This document shows positions 50,170-62,279 of a stretch of DNA of 64,000 bases, in pieces. This DNA is from Vanilla planifolia (lineage: Eukaryota; Streptophyta; Magnoliopsida; Asparagales; Orchidaceae). The stretch is from the NCBI GenBank assembly GCA_023846275.1, contig JAIUJO010000292.1:124001-188000 (forward strand), written 5' to 3'. The position numbers and the translations under genes are program-made. The notes beneath the pieces are model-generated. The model saw nothing but the letters and a program-made list of their open reading frames with translations. It ran no database searches and was not told where the DNA came from. Within the stretch, counting starts at the first letter, position 1; each line of letters begins with the position of its first letter.

Positions 50170-50975
50170 AGATATTCTAGTTGGGAGTGAAATAAAAAAC
50201 TATTGTAAAGGATATGAAGAAGGAGACAAATCAAATTATTGTAAAAGTGCATTTAAGGAAGTTGAAGAAACAAATTCATGAAATGATTATTGCTAGCCTT
50301 TTTAATGGAGGAAAAGTGAATCTCCTCTTAAAGATGGATTTAATTTTCAAAACATTTAATAATGATTTGAGTCAATATGCATGTCACAAAAGACATTTTA
50401 TATTCTTAATCATACTTTCACTTGAAAAGTGAATTCTAAGTGTAGTTTTATGATGAAAAGTTTGGAGACAGGTGAGACTTATTATTGTTGGTGGATGCGA
50501 AATGATCTTATAAATGGATGAAATGGTCAAAAAATTTTATAAATGGGAGACAATGTCGCTATCAAATTATAGTCAATAATTTTATGATCCTTTCTAGAGT
50601 ACATAATGGTTGTAATGTATTATGTTGTTCGATGATAAAATGTTTTTTCAAGAAAGATGGTGAGTATCATAATGATAGATTTAACATTAAAAATAATTTA
50701 ATAATAATCCAAGTTAATATGAATTTCACATAAGACATTTAATATTTTTAATTATACTTTCACTAATAGATTACATTACGAGTAGAGTTTTGGAACGATA
50801 AAGCCATGAGAGAGAAGAGATCTGTTATTGGAAGTGAATTAAAAATGATCTGATGTAATGGTCCAAGAATGTTGTAGAAAGGATATAATCTCACTTTGAA
50901 ATAATAGTCTATAGTTTGATGAATATTTCATAAAGTACTAGATGGTTTGTTATGTTGTTGACTCTTAATCATGGT
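50170..50975. repeat. Tandem repeat of about 335 bp, two clear units plus a partial one
   Basis: Unit 1 (50,340-50,674) and unit 2 (50,680-50,975) share in order CACAAAAGACATTTTATATT versus CACATAAGACATTTAATATT, ATACTTTCACT, a segment with TAGTTTT or TAGAGTTTT followed by ATGA or ACGATAA, AAATGATCT, ATGGTC, and a final GTTATGTTGTT or TATTATGTTGTT. A weaker earlier copy of the middle part lies near 50,178-50,220 (GGGAGTGAAATAAAAA, then AAAGGATATG; compare 50,833-50,892). Three short plus frames at 50,054-50,733 lie within it and do not line up between units, so they are not a conserved gene. Confidence 0.55.
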
Positions 50976-52299
50976 ATTTGATTTGATGATAATAAACCCT
51001 AAGAATTACTAATAAAATTATTTGAGTGAATTTTAAAATTTTAGATAACTGATGCCCATATTTTATGGAGAAATTAAAAACAAAGTGAGGCTAAGGTGAA
51101 ATCAAAAGAAGATCATCTTGATTGGAATTACAAATGCAAAAGCAAATTTATTTTTAATTTAATTATGGATATTTTTAATTTTGTTTTGATTAGAATGTTA
51201 TGTTTGATTAAAATCATTCATACAAGATAAAAAAAATTAGTGTTATTTAAAATAAATATTTCAAAAAATTATTAAGGTTCTAAAGTTTGGAACTTCTCTT
51301 GATTTTGTAAATAATTATTTTATTCTTGATCATATGTTTGGAAATCTTCTTTCAATAACGTATACAAAAAAGTATATTTTAATTATAATAACTAATTAGT
51401 AAAAAAATGTAATTAAAATAATGAAAAAAGAAAAACATATTGTGAATAAGAACCAAGTGTCTTACGTTAGAACACAATAAAATTATTTAGATGCACTTCA
51501 CAAAAATGACTCCCAAAACTATTAAACAATGTTGCTTTGGTTCATAACTCAAGAATGTAAACATAACTCATTTTTGTAGCAAATTAGACTGTAAAAACTA
51601 CCAAAAAAATACAAAATGCATAATGTAGGAAAACTCACATAAACTTATAATAATCAATCATTTTTAAGGTGGTTCTATGATTTGTATAGTTTCACACAAA
51701 ACTAATCAGAATTGACAAAATGATTTCTACCATCCAATTGCAAAATTACAAGGTTAAATAAACCCAATCTCATCTAGCTATCAAATCACAATTCAAATCG
51801 AGTGGTCCATATCAAAACCTAATTCCTAAATGATGTTGATTTAATGCTATCCATGCAATCGAGAAGTTTTCAAGATCAAATGGTTCAGAACCTTTTGATA
51901 GACTAGCTCCGATGCAATAGCTCTTTTAAGCAATGCTTCAAACTGTTAAGTTTTTTATAATTTATTAATTAAAATTTTATGATGTCGCTTTTAATTAGCT
52001 ATTTCAGAAATTGTTTTTAGTTATTAAAAATGCCTAAAAATTTGTAAATAATAGATCAAAATTTATTAATAAACATTTTACATAACCTAAAAACAAGATT
52101 TTAAGTCAGAACATTCATGTCATTTGCAGTCAGTGTTCATTGTTGCTTCCAAATGCGACATCCTTTACGCATCAAACTTATATTTTCTAATTTCTTCTCA
52201 AATTAGCTAAGTTCTTAATTTTCTTTATTTCAAATTGATTAAAATAAAATACTTGTGTGTCATTAGGCCTTCATCAAGTATAAGGTTTTTATTTGTGCT

Positions 52300-54290
52300 T
52301 ACTTTAATTTCTGTGTTGCCAAAAATCATATTATATTCCTAGTTGTTTTGATGAAATGTCATAGTAACCTATTTTTATTATTTAATTATAAAGATTTAGC
52401 CTTTTGGTCTTTTGGTGAAATGAATTATATTAGTTGTTTCTGCTTGGTTTTTGTCTTGGGAAGATGTAAGCATGATTTTAAGTCATGTTACCTAAGAATT
52501 GTTTATTTATGTTTTATATTTTTGTTGATTTATTTTCATAATTTTAATAAATGTTTTTTTAAATTACGTTAATGTGTTTCAAATAAAATTAGCATTTACT
52601 CAAAGTTGCTTTTAAAAATGTTCTTAAGTTTATTAGCAAAATTACTTCAAAGCATTTCTTTAAAATATTCTTTAAGGATTTAAAAATTTTATTCTTACAA
52701 ATTTTCCCACTTCTTGTGAACTCTTGTGAACCACACTTCAATTAGTGTAAGAGAAAAATCCCATTTTAGTATGAAAAAGATGTTTAGTTGATAAATAGCT
52801 AAACTAATGTTTTAACATGTCTTGGTAAAGGTGCATCTTTTAATAGACAACCACACTTTTGTGACAACTCTTATCTCAGTTAGAATATTAGTATTGTATA
52901 TTATCTAAATTTTGTGAATAAAGAAATATAAGTACTAATAAACACTTCTTTTGATTTTTCTAGAAAAAAAATAAAAGTTAATCCTATACATAATTTTTTT
53001 AGCAAAATAGTTCAAAAAGAAAATTACAACATATAATGAAATGATAGAGTCATTATAAGACTTTATATTATTGATTTAAGATGAATTAGAATACTGAATA
53101 TGTTAAATTGATTATTCAAAAATACAAAAAGATATTATGTGCTAAATTTGCTTGAGATGTAGTTGTGTTATTTTAAAACTATTAAAAGATTATAATTCAA
53201 AAATAATGTTAATAATTAAGTTGAGTAAACAATAACACCATAATCATTAAGCACAAAATCCTATAAAATAATTTTTTGTCATATTCAATTTCATACATAT
53301 AAAATAGTGAATTTAAGGTAAACTCTATGTGAAATACTTTATTACTAAGAAATAACCCTAACTATAGATTACTATATAAAAAATAAAATTTATTAAAATG
53401 GTATAACCTTTTGGCAAAGATGTCATGTAGTTCTTTAGGCATTAGCATTTGGAGCACTGATGTGGTAAAATGGTGTAGTAGTTATGATTTAGATTAATAG
53501 GAAAGTTTAGGGTATTAGTGAAGGCAGTTATTTCTTTAGTTATCGTCTCCCTTGGTGGAAGGTCTATTACTTCGATCCATGTCTCACATAAGTAATATTT
53601 TTGTTGGCTCACGTGATAGAAAATATCTCACCTTCGATCATTATCTCTCACAAGTGAAGTTAGAATTTCTCTAACTATGTTGGACACACACACTTTGTTC
53701 ACTTAAGTAGAAGCAGCCAAAAAAAATTTATTTCTTAAGCTTTCATTCCCTACAATCTCTTAAGCATCTTTATTTATAGAGATAAATTTTATTAAGTAGG
53801 TTTTTTTAAATAATTGTAAAAATAAATAAAAATTAATTTAGTTAAATAGTTCCTAAACTAGATGTGTTTTTCGGGACATGGTAACAATGAGCAATTAAAT
53901 GGTTGGTTGCATAACGATATGGTGAGTGATATGGCAGCGCTGGCGATCTAAGTTTTTGGAAGGCATGGGTCGTGTGAAACATAATTGATAGGACTAGCTA
54001 GGTTGTGCAGTTTTTGTGGGATGTTGAGGGTAACAGGTCAAAACATGTCGAGTGCTGGTCAGACATTATTCTCACGTCAATTGGGATCTTGGGGTGCACC
54101 AATCAGCTTGGGTTGTAGTAGAGACTATTGATGGTATTAGTGATGGTGATGGTTGGGTGAATTGTGATAGGTGGTGAACTCAATAAAAAAAATTCAATTT
54201 TAAGCATTTTATGCAATTTTGAACAAATGTTTGCACCTATGGATTCTTGGAATAGTGCAATGCCAAGGAATGTATGTTTGTCGCTTAATT
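52300..54290 (-). repeat. Gypsy 3' LTR, copy B
   Basis: Aligned with 1-2,015 (copy A), and from about 53,130 to 54,290 with the right-hand LTR (57,060-58,110). It contains the internal direct repeat at 53,557-53,600 and 53,618-53,660 (CTTCGATCCATGTCTC and CTTCGATCATTATCTC, spacing about 61). The inner edge is placed near 54,290 where similarity to the right LTR stops. Confidence 0.62.
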
Positions 54291-54549
54291 TTATATGCTT
54301 TTATGCCATCCTTTCAATGTGGAGAGAGCTTAGCTAGATGACATTACGGTGATGGGTACACTAGTGTTCTGATAGGTGTGACATAATATGTTGTTAGGTC
54401 ATCATAAGTGAGCAGGAGTTCTTGATCGATAGTTTGTCCTTCCGACAAACTAAAATTTTCTTATATTTATAATCTTTGGTTGGAATTGTCTCTTTATCTA
54501 AAATTTTCTCGCAATAATCTTACTCTCAAAGTTATTGTAATGGTAAGGA

Positions 54550-54700
54550 CAAATTCACTCAACATAGGAGAATTAGGCTCAAATAAAAGGTTGTCTTAAT
54601 CTCATACTTTTCCAACAAATTCAACATATATGCATTAATTCCATGTTTTTAAATATTCTTAAAAAGTCTAACTTTATGCATTCATAATTTATTATATGCT
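54550..54700 (-). pseudogene. Gypsy integrase tail remnant, copy B
   Basis: Minus frame LDFLRIFKNMELM, then a short run matching the copy A tail (LDILRIFKNLEQH). The later S-T-F-N block of copy A is not preserved. Recognised mainly through collinearity with 2,222-2,450. Confidence 0.45.
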
Positions 54701-54999
54701 ATGACAAAAAATTATTCTAAAATAACTTCAATTATAACATAGTCTCTTTCATAAAATTTCCTAACCTTTCTTTTAGCAGATACTGGTATCTTATGTATTT
54801 CGTTACTTCTTTAATTGATTTAGATATTATTGTAAGTAATAAAAAAAATTTTAGTAGTGATAGAAATTTGAAAGCATACTAGTAAGAGAATAAGATAAAA
54901 AAAGATAGTCTTATTATCATGGACCTATATAACAAGTAATAGGTCTGGTAAGGTGGTGGCTAACTTCTTAATTATAACCTAACTAAATCTCCTTTAATC

Positions 55000-55260
55000 A
55001 ACAGTGTTCCAAACTTGGGATAGGGTATTCAAGCCTAAATTCTTTTTCTGACCTTTTCTTTATCCATGCAGACAAATGTTTCAATAGATTAATCAAGCAT
55101 AAGTGATTGTGGTCTCTCATAATGTAGAGTGTGGTGTGATGTGATGAGCTTTCCTTCAAAAATAAAGGAACACGTATTTGTCTTATACTTTGGAGTCTCA
55201 TTTGTTTCAAAAAATCATGATCTTCTAAAAATAAGATGATTTACTTGAATAAGTATGACA
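55000..55260 (-). pseudogene. Gypsy protease-region remnant, copy B
   Basis: Minus reading IFRRSWFFETNETPKYKT, continuing to NTCSFIFEGKLIT, fits the end of the plant gypsy retropepsin region (I-L-G-R-P-W, then Y-x-T-N-x-Y-S-F-x-x-x-G-K-x-I-x-L). One frame change is needed to follow on from this into the 54,998-55,210 frame. It is better preserved than copy A here and supports that call. No catalytic aspartate is visible. Confidence 0.5.
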
Positions 55261-55599
55261 TCACATAAAATCTCATTATTATGCCAACAAAATTTTAATA
55301 ATACACAACATCATTGTTTAATAAGATAGAGGTTTTATTTATTTGTGACATAAATTTGGCATTTGGATGTTCCAATAAAGTAGCTCTTATTTGTTTAATA
55401 TCCATACGAGATATTGTACTGTTGTAATTAGCATTTTCTATGATCATCTAAAATGGTTGTTCATTAATTTTTTTTATATTAAAGATAAGGGTGTATTTAA
55501 ACATAAACTTTTTCATGTTTTCTAATTCTTACGCAGCTTCCTCATCAGACATTTTGCTTTCTTCTTATTCTGGCTCTTCGTATTTATTAACACTTTTTG

Positions 55600-56600
55600 G
55601 TTCGTAGTCATGGATCTCTTTGGGTAATTTGTTGGTACATTTTTCTTTTCATGGAACTTAAATATGCAATTCAAAATTAGTTGGGTTGTCTTAAGGAAGA
55701 GTGTAGAGAAGTGGATCGTAATGTAGGTTTGGGAGGTTTGAAGAACAGAGTGGTTGGGGTAGATGAATTGTGAAGATGTGTGGGTTGAGAAACCATAATG
55801 CAGACTTTTGGAGGAATTAGCTCATTATTTTTCTTAAAATAAAAAATTTAATTTTTTATAACATTTTGATTTATGTGATAGGCTTCCTCTTAGATAGTAA
55901 CATTTCTTAAGTTAAGCTCTGCCTATATGTATTCCTTTAAATTTACAATAAAATAGATAAGAAATTAATACTCGAGCTCATTCATATCACACCTAAGTTT
56001 ATAATCTTCAAACTTATTAATGTACTATTCAATAGACCTATCGAATTATAAAAAAATATTTTTTATTTATTTGATATGTTGATATTATAGTTTTTTTTTA
56101 ATAAGGCTATTGTATAATCTAATCTTAAGTTTTCTTCAGGTTCAGGGCAACTCTTCATCATTGTTAGCATATTGTTACTCTAAGTTTCTATGAAAGCTAC
56201 AGGCAAAACACTAAGTGTAGTCTTAATAAATTGATATTTTTTACTCACTCATTTGGTGCTAATTAAACTAATCATCCATAAAAATAATCTTTAAAGTCAT
56301 AGTTACCATAAAAAATTGATTCATATCATTTAACACTAAGTATATATTCTAATCTCAATGTCTCTTATGTCTTTCTTCTTCACTAAAAATATCTGGATCT
56401 TTTTTTAGTTCAATTCATCAAAAAGTTTATTTCTTCTTTAATTATCATGTTTTTTCTTTTGGACATCATAGTTAAATATATCAAACAGATCAAATCTTTT
56501 GTTGTTTCTATATCTTCTAAGATTTTTTTCTTTTAAATCATTGGTGTGTCTTTACTTTTGAATTAATTCTTGAATTTGATTTGTAATTTAACACGACTTG
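55600..56600 (-). pseudogene. Gypsy gag remnant, copy B
   Basis: Minus-strand YGNYDFKDYFMDD (56,285-56,325) matches the capsid start also seen in copy A. A block with NLRNVTI lies near 55,890-55,915. FKFHEKKNVPTNYPKRSMTT (55,607-55,665) is the decayed knuckle, with cysteines read as F, F and Y and the glycine-histidine pair lost. Stops are frequent. Confidence 0.58.
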
Positions 56601-56829
56601 CTATATATTATAGTTTTGACAATGTTTGTTATACAAGAGGATATCAAGGAAAATAATATTAGAATTATTTTAAAACAAAATTATGAAAGCAAAGCACTCA
56701 CATTTATAAAGCGGTAAAATTAAGATAAGGTGTGCTTGTAAGAAAATGACAAGTGATCAAGTTCTCACTTTTGCCAGACTAACTCTTTGATAGAAAAAAT
56801 ATTATTTAATACTAAAGTTTTTGTAGAAA

Positions 56830-56990
56830 AGAAAATCATATTCTCTAATACCAAAGTTGAAAAAGTAAATAAAAGAAGAAAAAAATTTAGTAAAAAATTA
56901 TAGGCTCAGATATCAGCGTTGAAAACTGTGAAAAGAAATTTTTTAGAAAAAAATCATATTTTGTGATATCAAAGTGGATGTAGTATAGAT
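56830..56990 (-). other. Candidate primer-binding region with three similar strings
   Basis: Plus-strand strings CTCTAATACCAAAGTTG (56,851), GCTCAGATATCAGCGTTG (56,906) and GTGATATCAAAGTGGAT (56,963) all resemble the complement of the initiator-Met tRNA end (GCTCTGATACCA) and sit between gag and the 5' LTR. They may be decayed tandem copies of the primer site region. Evidence is weak: three short, partial matches. Confidence 0.3.
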
Positions 56991-57059
56991 TTTTACTTCT
57001 ATCAGAGTCAAAATTGGAGCTTATAAAACTAGAGATACTCAATAGATTATAAAGAAATA

Positions 57060-58110
57060 TAAAAATTTACTATTCAATAACTAAGGTTTTGTGACATCTA
57101 TGATATTTTAAAACTATTTAATGATTGTATTCTATGCATAGATTATTAAGTTGGCTTGGAGAAAAACCTTAAGCATTAAACATGACACCTTATAAAACAT
57201 CTCTTCTCCTATTTAATTTCAAACAAAAAATAAAACATTTAAGATAAACTCTATTTGGTGTCTAGAGCACTAATGTGGTAAAAAGGTGGCATGATGGTAG
57301 TTTTGATTAGTAGGGAAGCTTGGGGTGTTTGCAAAAGTGAAAATTTATTTAGTTATCAACTCTCCTAATGGAAGGTCTCTTAAATTCAATTCTTATGTCT
57401 AATAAGGGATACGGTCATTGGTTATCCTAATGGAATATCTCTCAACTTCAATCCTTATCTCTCACAACAAAAGTTGGAATCTCTCTATCTAGAGTTTAGT
57501 ACGCACATTTTGGTCATAAAGGTGGAAATACATAAACGAAATAACTTTATCATATAATTTTTCATCTCCTATAACATGGTGAGTGTCCTTATTTATAAAT
57601 CCTCAAAGGTTAATCAATAATATTTTTATAAAATAAAAACAATAAAAAAACTAAAAAAATTAATTGCAATAAGTATTTCCAACACTAACGAAGCATTTCA
57701 AGTAGTAGCAATGTTGAGTAGTGAAATAATAGGCAGCAAAACGATTGGTTAAGCGAAATGTTAGAGCCATCCATATGAGTTTTGTGTAGGCATTGGTTGA
57801 GCAAAATAGAATGGTTTACAGGACTAGTGGGTTGACCTGGGTAGTTGATGTGTAATGGGTCAACCTGGCTCTAGAGAGGGTGAAACAGTATTTCAAGTCA
57901 ATTTAGGTCACATGGATGTTCATCTTTGCCTGGGGCATAGTAGTAGCTGCTGACTACAATGGTGATGGCAGCATAGCGTGGTGGACAATGCCAACAAGCG
58001 AAATCAATAACATAATTTAATTTTAAGCAATTTCAAGAAAATCTTGTACTGATTGACTTATGGAACTAGTGTGACACCAGTGAATGTGTGTTTGTGAGCT
58101 AATGTTAGAT
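57060..58110 (-). repeat. Gypsy 5' LTR, copy B
   Basis: Aligns with 53,130-54,290: TATTTTAAAACTATT, TAGAGCACTAATGTGGTAAAA versus GGAGCACTGATGTGGTAAAA (short anchors), the 61-bp direct repeat (57,363-57,400 and 57,424-57,470, CTCCTAATGGAAGGTCTC and ATCCTAATGGAATATCTC), and TTTAATTTTAAGCAATTT near the end. The outer end is near 58,110 (GTTAGATGCT), after which the sequence is unlike the other copies. Confidence 0.65.
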
Positions 58111-59013
58111 GCTCCAACATCAAATGTGCTTTAAATACTTTTGGAATTAATAAAATCTTTAGTTTAGAAATAGTTTATGAAATATCCATGAGCTAGAGAA
58201 AACATATGAATAGTCATTTGAGAAGAACAGCAAAAAACACAAAAAAAGAAGACTTTGTAAAAAGTTTTCGATGAGTCAAAGAAGGCTAGCATATGTGAAG
58301 GATGAAAAAAATGAAGCTTTTTTTGTTTGATAACTAAAGATTAAGAAAAAAAGAAAGTACATATTAAGTGAGTAGGAGGTAATTTACTTAAAAAATTTGG
58401 ACAATCATTTTATCGGCACAAAAAATTACGAAAGTACATCTTGAGCTTTGATAATATTTTTTATGGACACCTAAAACATAACACAAAGTATAACAAATAA
58501 AAATTTGATATGTTTTAAATATTAAAATCTTTATTTAAGAAATGTTACAAATTATTATCCTAATAAATACTATGATTAGTGTAGTGAAAAAACGGATAAT
58601 AGTAATAAATCATTAAAAACTAAAGATTATAATAAAGTAAATAGCTAAATTGACGATTAATTTAAAGATAAGGACTATACACATGACAAAGTATAAAGAA
58701 GTTTTTTGCAAATTAAATCAAGGTAAATGCATGATTATAAAAGTATGTAAATATAAAAAGAAAAATGCTAGTGAGAAGTTTTTAAATAATGTATAGTAAA
58801 TTTTTTTGTGGTTATAAATACTTCATATATTTATAAAATAATGATATTATTATGATAATAAAAATTATTCAATATATTTTAAAAAATTATCATGAAATTC
58901 AAAAGAAGAAAAACACCAACATACTTTAAAAATATATATATTTGAAAAAGAAAAGAAAATATTACCGAGAAAATAAAAGTAATTAAAAGTTCAAAATGTC
59001 CAGCATATTAGTC

Positions 59014-59107
59014 AATATCAAATTTTCTTTTAATTATAAAGTACACTATTGTCAAATGTTAATATCAAATTTTCTTTGAATTATAAAGTACACTATTGTC
59101 AAATGTT
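59014..59107. repeat. Near-perfect 47-bp tandem duplication
   Basis: Two adjacent 47-base units, 59,014-59,060 and 59,061-59,107, starting AATATCAAATTTTCTTT and ending CACTATTGTCAAATGTT. They differ at one base (T in unit 1, G in unit 2, after TTTTCTTT). The near identity contrasts with the strong divergence of every other repeat here, so this is a recent event, or an assembly artefact. Confidence 0.9.
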
Positions 59108-61297
59108 ATTGCTAAACATAATGGTTTTTAATTAAAATATTTTATCAATTATGCATATTGATTTAAATCTTTTAAAGGCTTTTTTAATATTTAATTTATT
59201 GAATTTTCAATTTTTTTTGCCATGAAAATTTTCATGCAATAACATCTTTGAACTAAATTTGTAAGGATTTAAAGCTTTCAGATAACATGTTTAAAATGAA
59301 GGCAAATAGATTCCTTATATTTCAGACGTTTAATCCTACTTTCATTATAGCAAAAATAATGTTTGAGCTTTATTGCCACCATTATGACTCGTTATTAGAT
59401 TTTTCAAATAATTTAAATTTGAATACATTATTCAAACTAATATTATTATAAATTAATAATCATTCTATGCATTTAACTAATATAACTATTTCATTTAAGT
59501 TTTGTCATGTTCATCCATGATGCATAAAATATTACCAAAAAATAAAGTGAGCTATCATAATTATTTAATAAGAAAACCCTTAACAGCCGTACATGAAAGT
59601 CAATTTTTTTAGATTATATTACATAATAAGTCATTACCATACTTAATAAAATAGAATTACGATAAAGTAAATGGCTATAATTTTGTAATGCAATGTAAAG
59701 AATGTTATCTTTATTGTGTCATATTTATTTTTGTTAGTATACAATATTTTTTTTAGTGTGCAATATATTAGCATATTAATGACCTCATTCAACAATATTT
59801 TCCTGTTTGAAAATTTTAAATATTTATTTGATGATTATTAAAAATTTTATGGGGTTCAAACAATCACCCAAGAAAAATTTCACAAAAATGTTGGAGCCTC
59901 TTATACTCGTATACGACCTTTCAATCTCTTATTATATAGGATTTGAACAATCTTAGCTCCATATAATAAATACTTCATCTATTTCCTTAATAGTCAACAA
60001 ACAATGTAATCACTTGATTAGATAATTATATCTACACTTTTTGTTTTTCACACTTATATGTAAAAAAAATGTATTCGAAAGTAATTTATAGAACTTCTTG
60101 GGCAAGTTGTCTATATATGAATTAAATATTTTTTTACCTAGCATTTGTTTATAATTTTCTTACTATGTTTTATGGCATTTAGTTATCAAAAAGCTTTTAC
60201 TAATTGAAGTGATGTTATTGTTATTAGATTCTTTTTAATTTATTATTCCATCATCTAGGTTCTTCCCTTCTTTTTCAAGTAATTTTACATAATTATCCTA
60301 ATGGGCTTTTATAAATAAAATACTACATAAAAAATGCATTCTAAAAATATAATTTTAAATTATGGACAAACCATTATGATGTTATTACAAAAATGTCAAA
60401 CATGACATAACAAAAATAAAAATAATATAAAACAAGAAAATTTTCAATTAAACGATATAAAAATTTAATGTTTTCAAAACATGTGTCACATAAATGCAAA
60501 CATTTACCATAAATGAATCATTATACAAAATTTTAAATAAAAATAATAAAAAAATTGAGTTGCTTGAAAAGATTAGCTTTATCTATATAAATGTAAAAAA
60601 GAATATTTTATTGGAAATTTATAACTAATAAATGTTACAACATAAAAATGAGCAAAAGGAAAAACAAAATCACTAAAGGTCATTAACGTAAAAAATAATA
60701 AAAAAGTTGTTATGTTACATGATAAAATAAACAACTCAAAAGTGCAACAATACATATCATATTTACAAAAAAAGGTTGTTCAAGTATAAAAAGTAAAAGG
60801 CATTGATCCAAAAAATGTCATAGGACAAGTACATGCATAATAGACGAAAATATTATTAAAACATAATAAGATTTTTGAACATTTATGACATAAAAATGTG
60901 TACATTAAATTCAAATAACATATCATCAATAAAAGCGCAACAATAGAAACTATTTAATGAAAAAAAACATTGCAATAGTAAAGAATATCTATGATAATAA
61001 CAAATAAGTAATATTCTATGTGATTTACATACAAACGGATGTAAAGATTTTTTAATGATGGTTTGAGTTATATAGTTTGTAGTAAATTGTAACACAATGT
61101 AAAAAATTTTAAAATCGTTATGATTATCAACAATTTATTAATATTTATAGCTAAGAATATTGATTTACTTGAAAATAATAAAACATAATTTTCCTTACAA
61201 TAATGATCAAATCTACAAATATTTTTAAATTTTTCAAGAATTTGCAAAAACAATCAATTGAAAAAACTTCTATTGAAAAATAAAAAGTATCCAAAAC

Positions 61298-61310
61298 GTT
61301 TAAGATATAA

Positions 61311-61341
<31 letters not shown>

Positions 61342-61349
61342 TCTTAAAC
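61298..61349. repeat. TA microsatellite inside a perfect inverted repeat
   Basis: Arms GTTTAAGATAT (61,298-61,308) and ATATCTTAAAC (61,339-61,349) are exact reverse complements and enclose an almost pure TA repeat with one G near 61,323. The whole 52 bases can fold back as a cruciform or hairpin. It may be a repeat expansion inside a short palindrome or a tiny foldback element; no target duplication was identified. Confidence 0.8.
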
Positions 61350-62279
61350 CGTTGTGTAAACAAGGATTGTATATATTCGCATTAAATCTTTTAAAAAATA
61401 ATTAAGGCAACAACATATAATATATCTACATTTTAATTCTACTTTAGAACTTATCAACTTTTTTTACATAACATAGCCTTGATTAATGCAATAATGTTGA
61501 CAAAATAAAAAAAATATTTAGGTAAAACATTGGTAAATAATAAACAAAAGGGAATTTCTTGGATAAAGTTTTTTACAATATAAAGGAAAATAAAATTATT
61601 TTTTTCCTTATGTAATAAATATTATTTCTGTATAACAATAATTTTAAGAACAACTTTTAAAAGGTTTGCAAAAACAAATGTTTTATAATATTTAAAAATT
61701 TAATAATAATTTTTAAATCAAATTTACACAAAACTCAAACTAGTACAACACATCTTAACATTTAATTGCTATATTGTTAACTCAAAATAATATTAGTAAA
61801 TATTTAACTTGATTTTGTGATCACAATATCAAAATATATAACAAAAATAATTATAAACATGAATTTTTTTAATGTCTCAAAATATTTGTATTTAGAAAAT
61901 AATGAAAATTATCACAATAATAATATACAATTTAAAAACAACAATTTGGGGTTAATTTAATCATGAAAAAGTTATTACAAAATAAAAAATAATTAAAAGA
62001 ACAAAATAATTATGCCATACAATTACCATGAGTATAACAGCAAAAAAATGTTAGTGAAAAAATAAAACATTTTGAATATGAAAAGATAGAAAATTTCTAT
62101 CACTATTAAATATTTAATGGATAACAAATTAGTTTAGCATTTGAACTAAAACAATATCATTATTTTCAATGTCTAACAAATAAATTAATTAATATATGAA
62201 TTATAATAATAGATAAAAAGAACAAAAGTATTGAAAATTACAACAATAAAAGAAACATTATTATATTACTAGTTGTGAG

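Larger units (their letters stand above)
51915..58115 (-). mobile_element. Decayed Ty3/gypsy LTR-retrotransposon derivative, copy B
   Basis: Minus-strand element with both LTR copies. From right to left: 5' LTR (57,060-58,110), possible primer region (56,830-56,990), gag (56,600-55,600), protease-like remnant (55,260-55,000), integrase tail (54,700-54,550) and 3' LTR (54,290 down to about 52,300 or further). It is collinear with copy A. RT, RNase H and the integrase core are missing at the same place as in copy A. The left end is uncertain, because similarity with copy C continues to about 51,915. The right LTR carries a deletion of about 100 bases relative to the left (next to 57,260). Confidence 0.72.

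Noticed and set aside
50054..50733. Three plus frames of 71-75 codons in a row, resembling a small gene
   Set aside because: They fall inside the 335-bp tandem repeat, the repeat units do not preserve the frames, and no domain was recognised.
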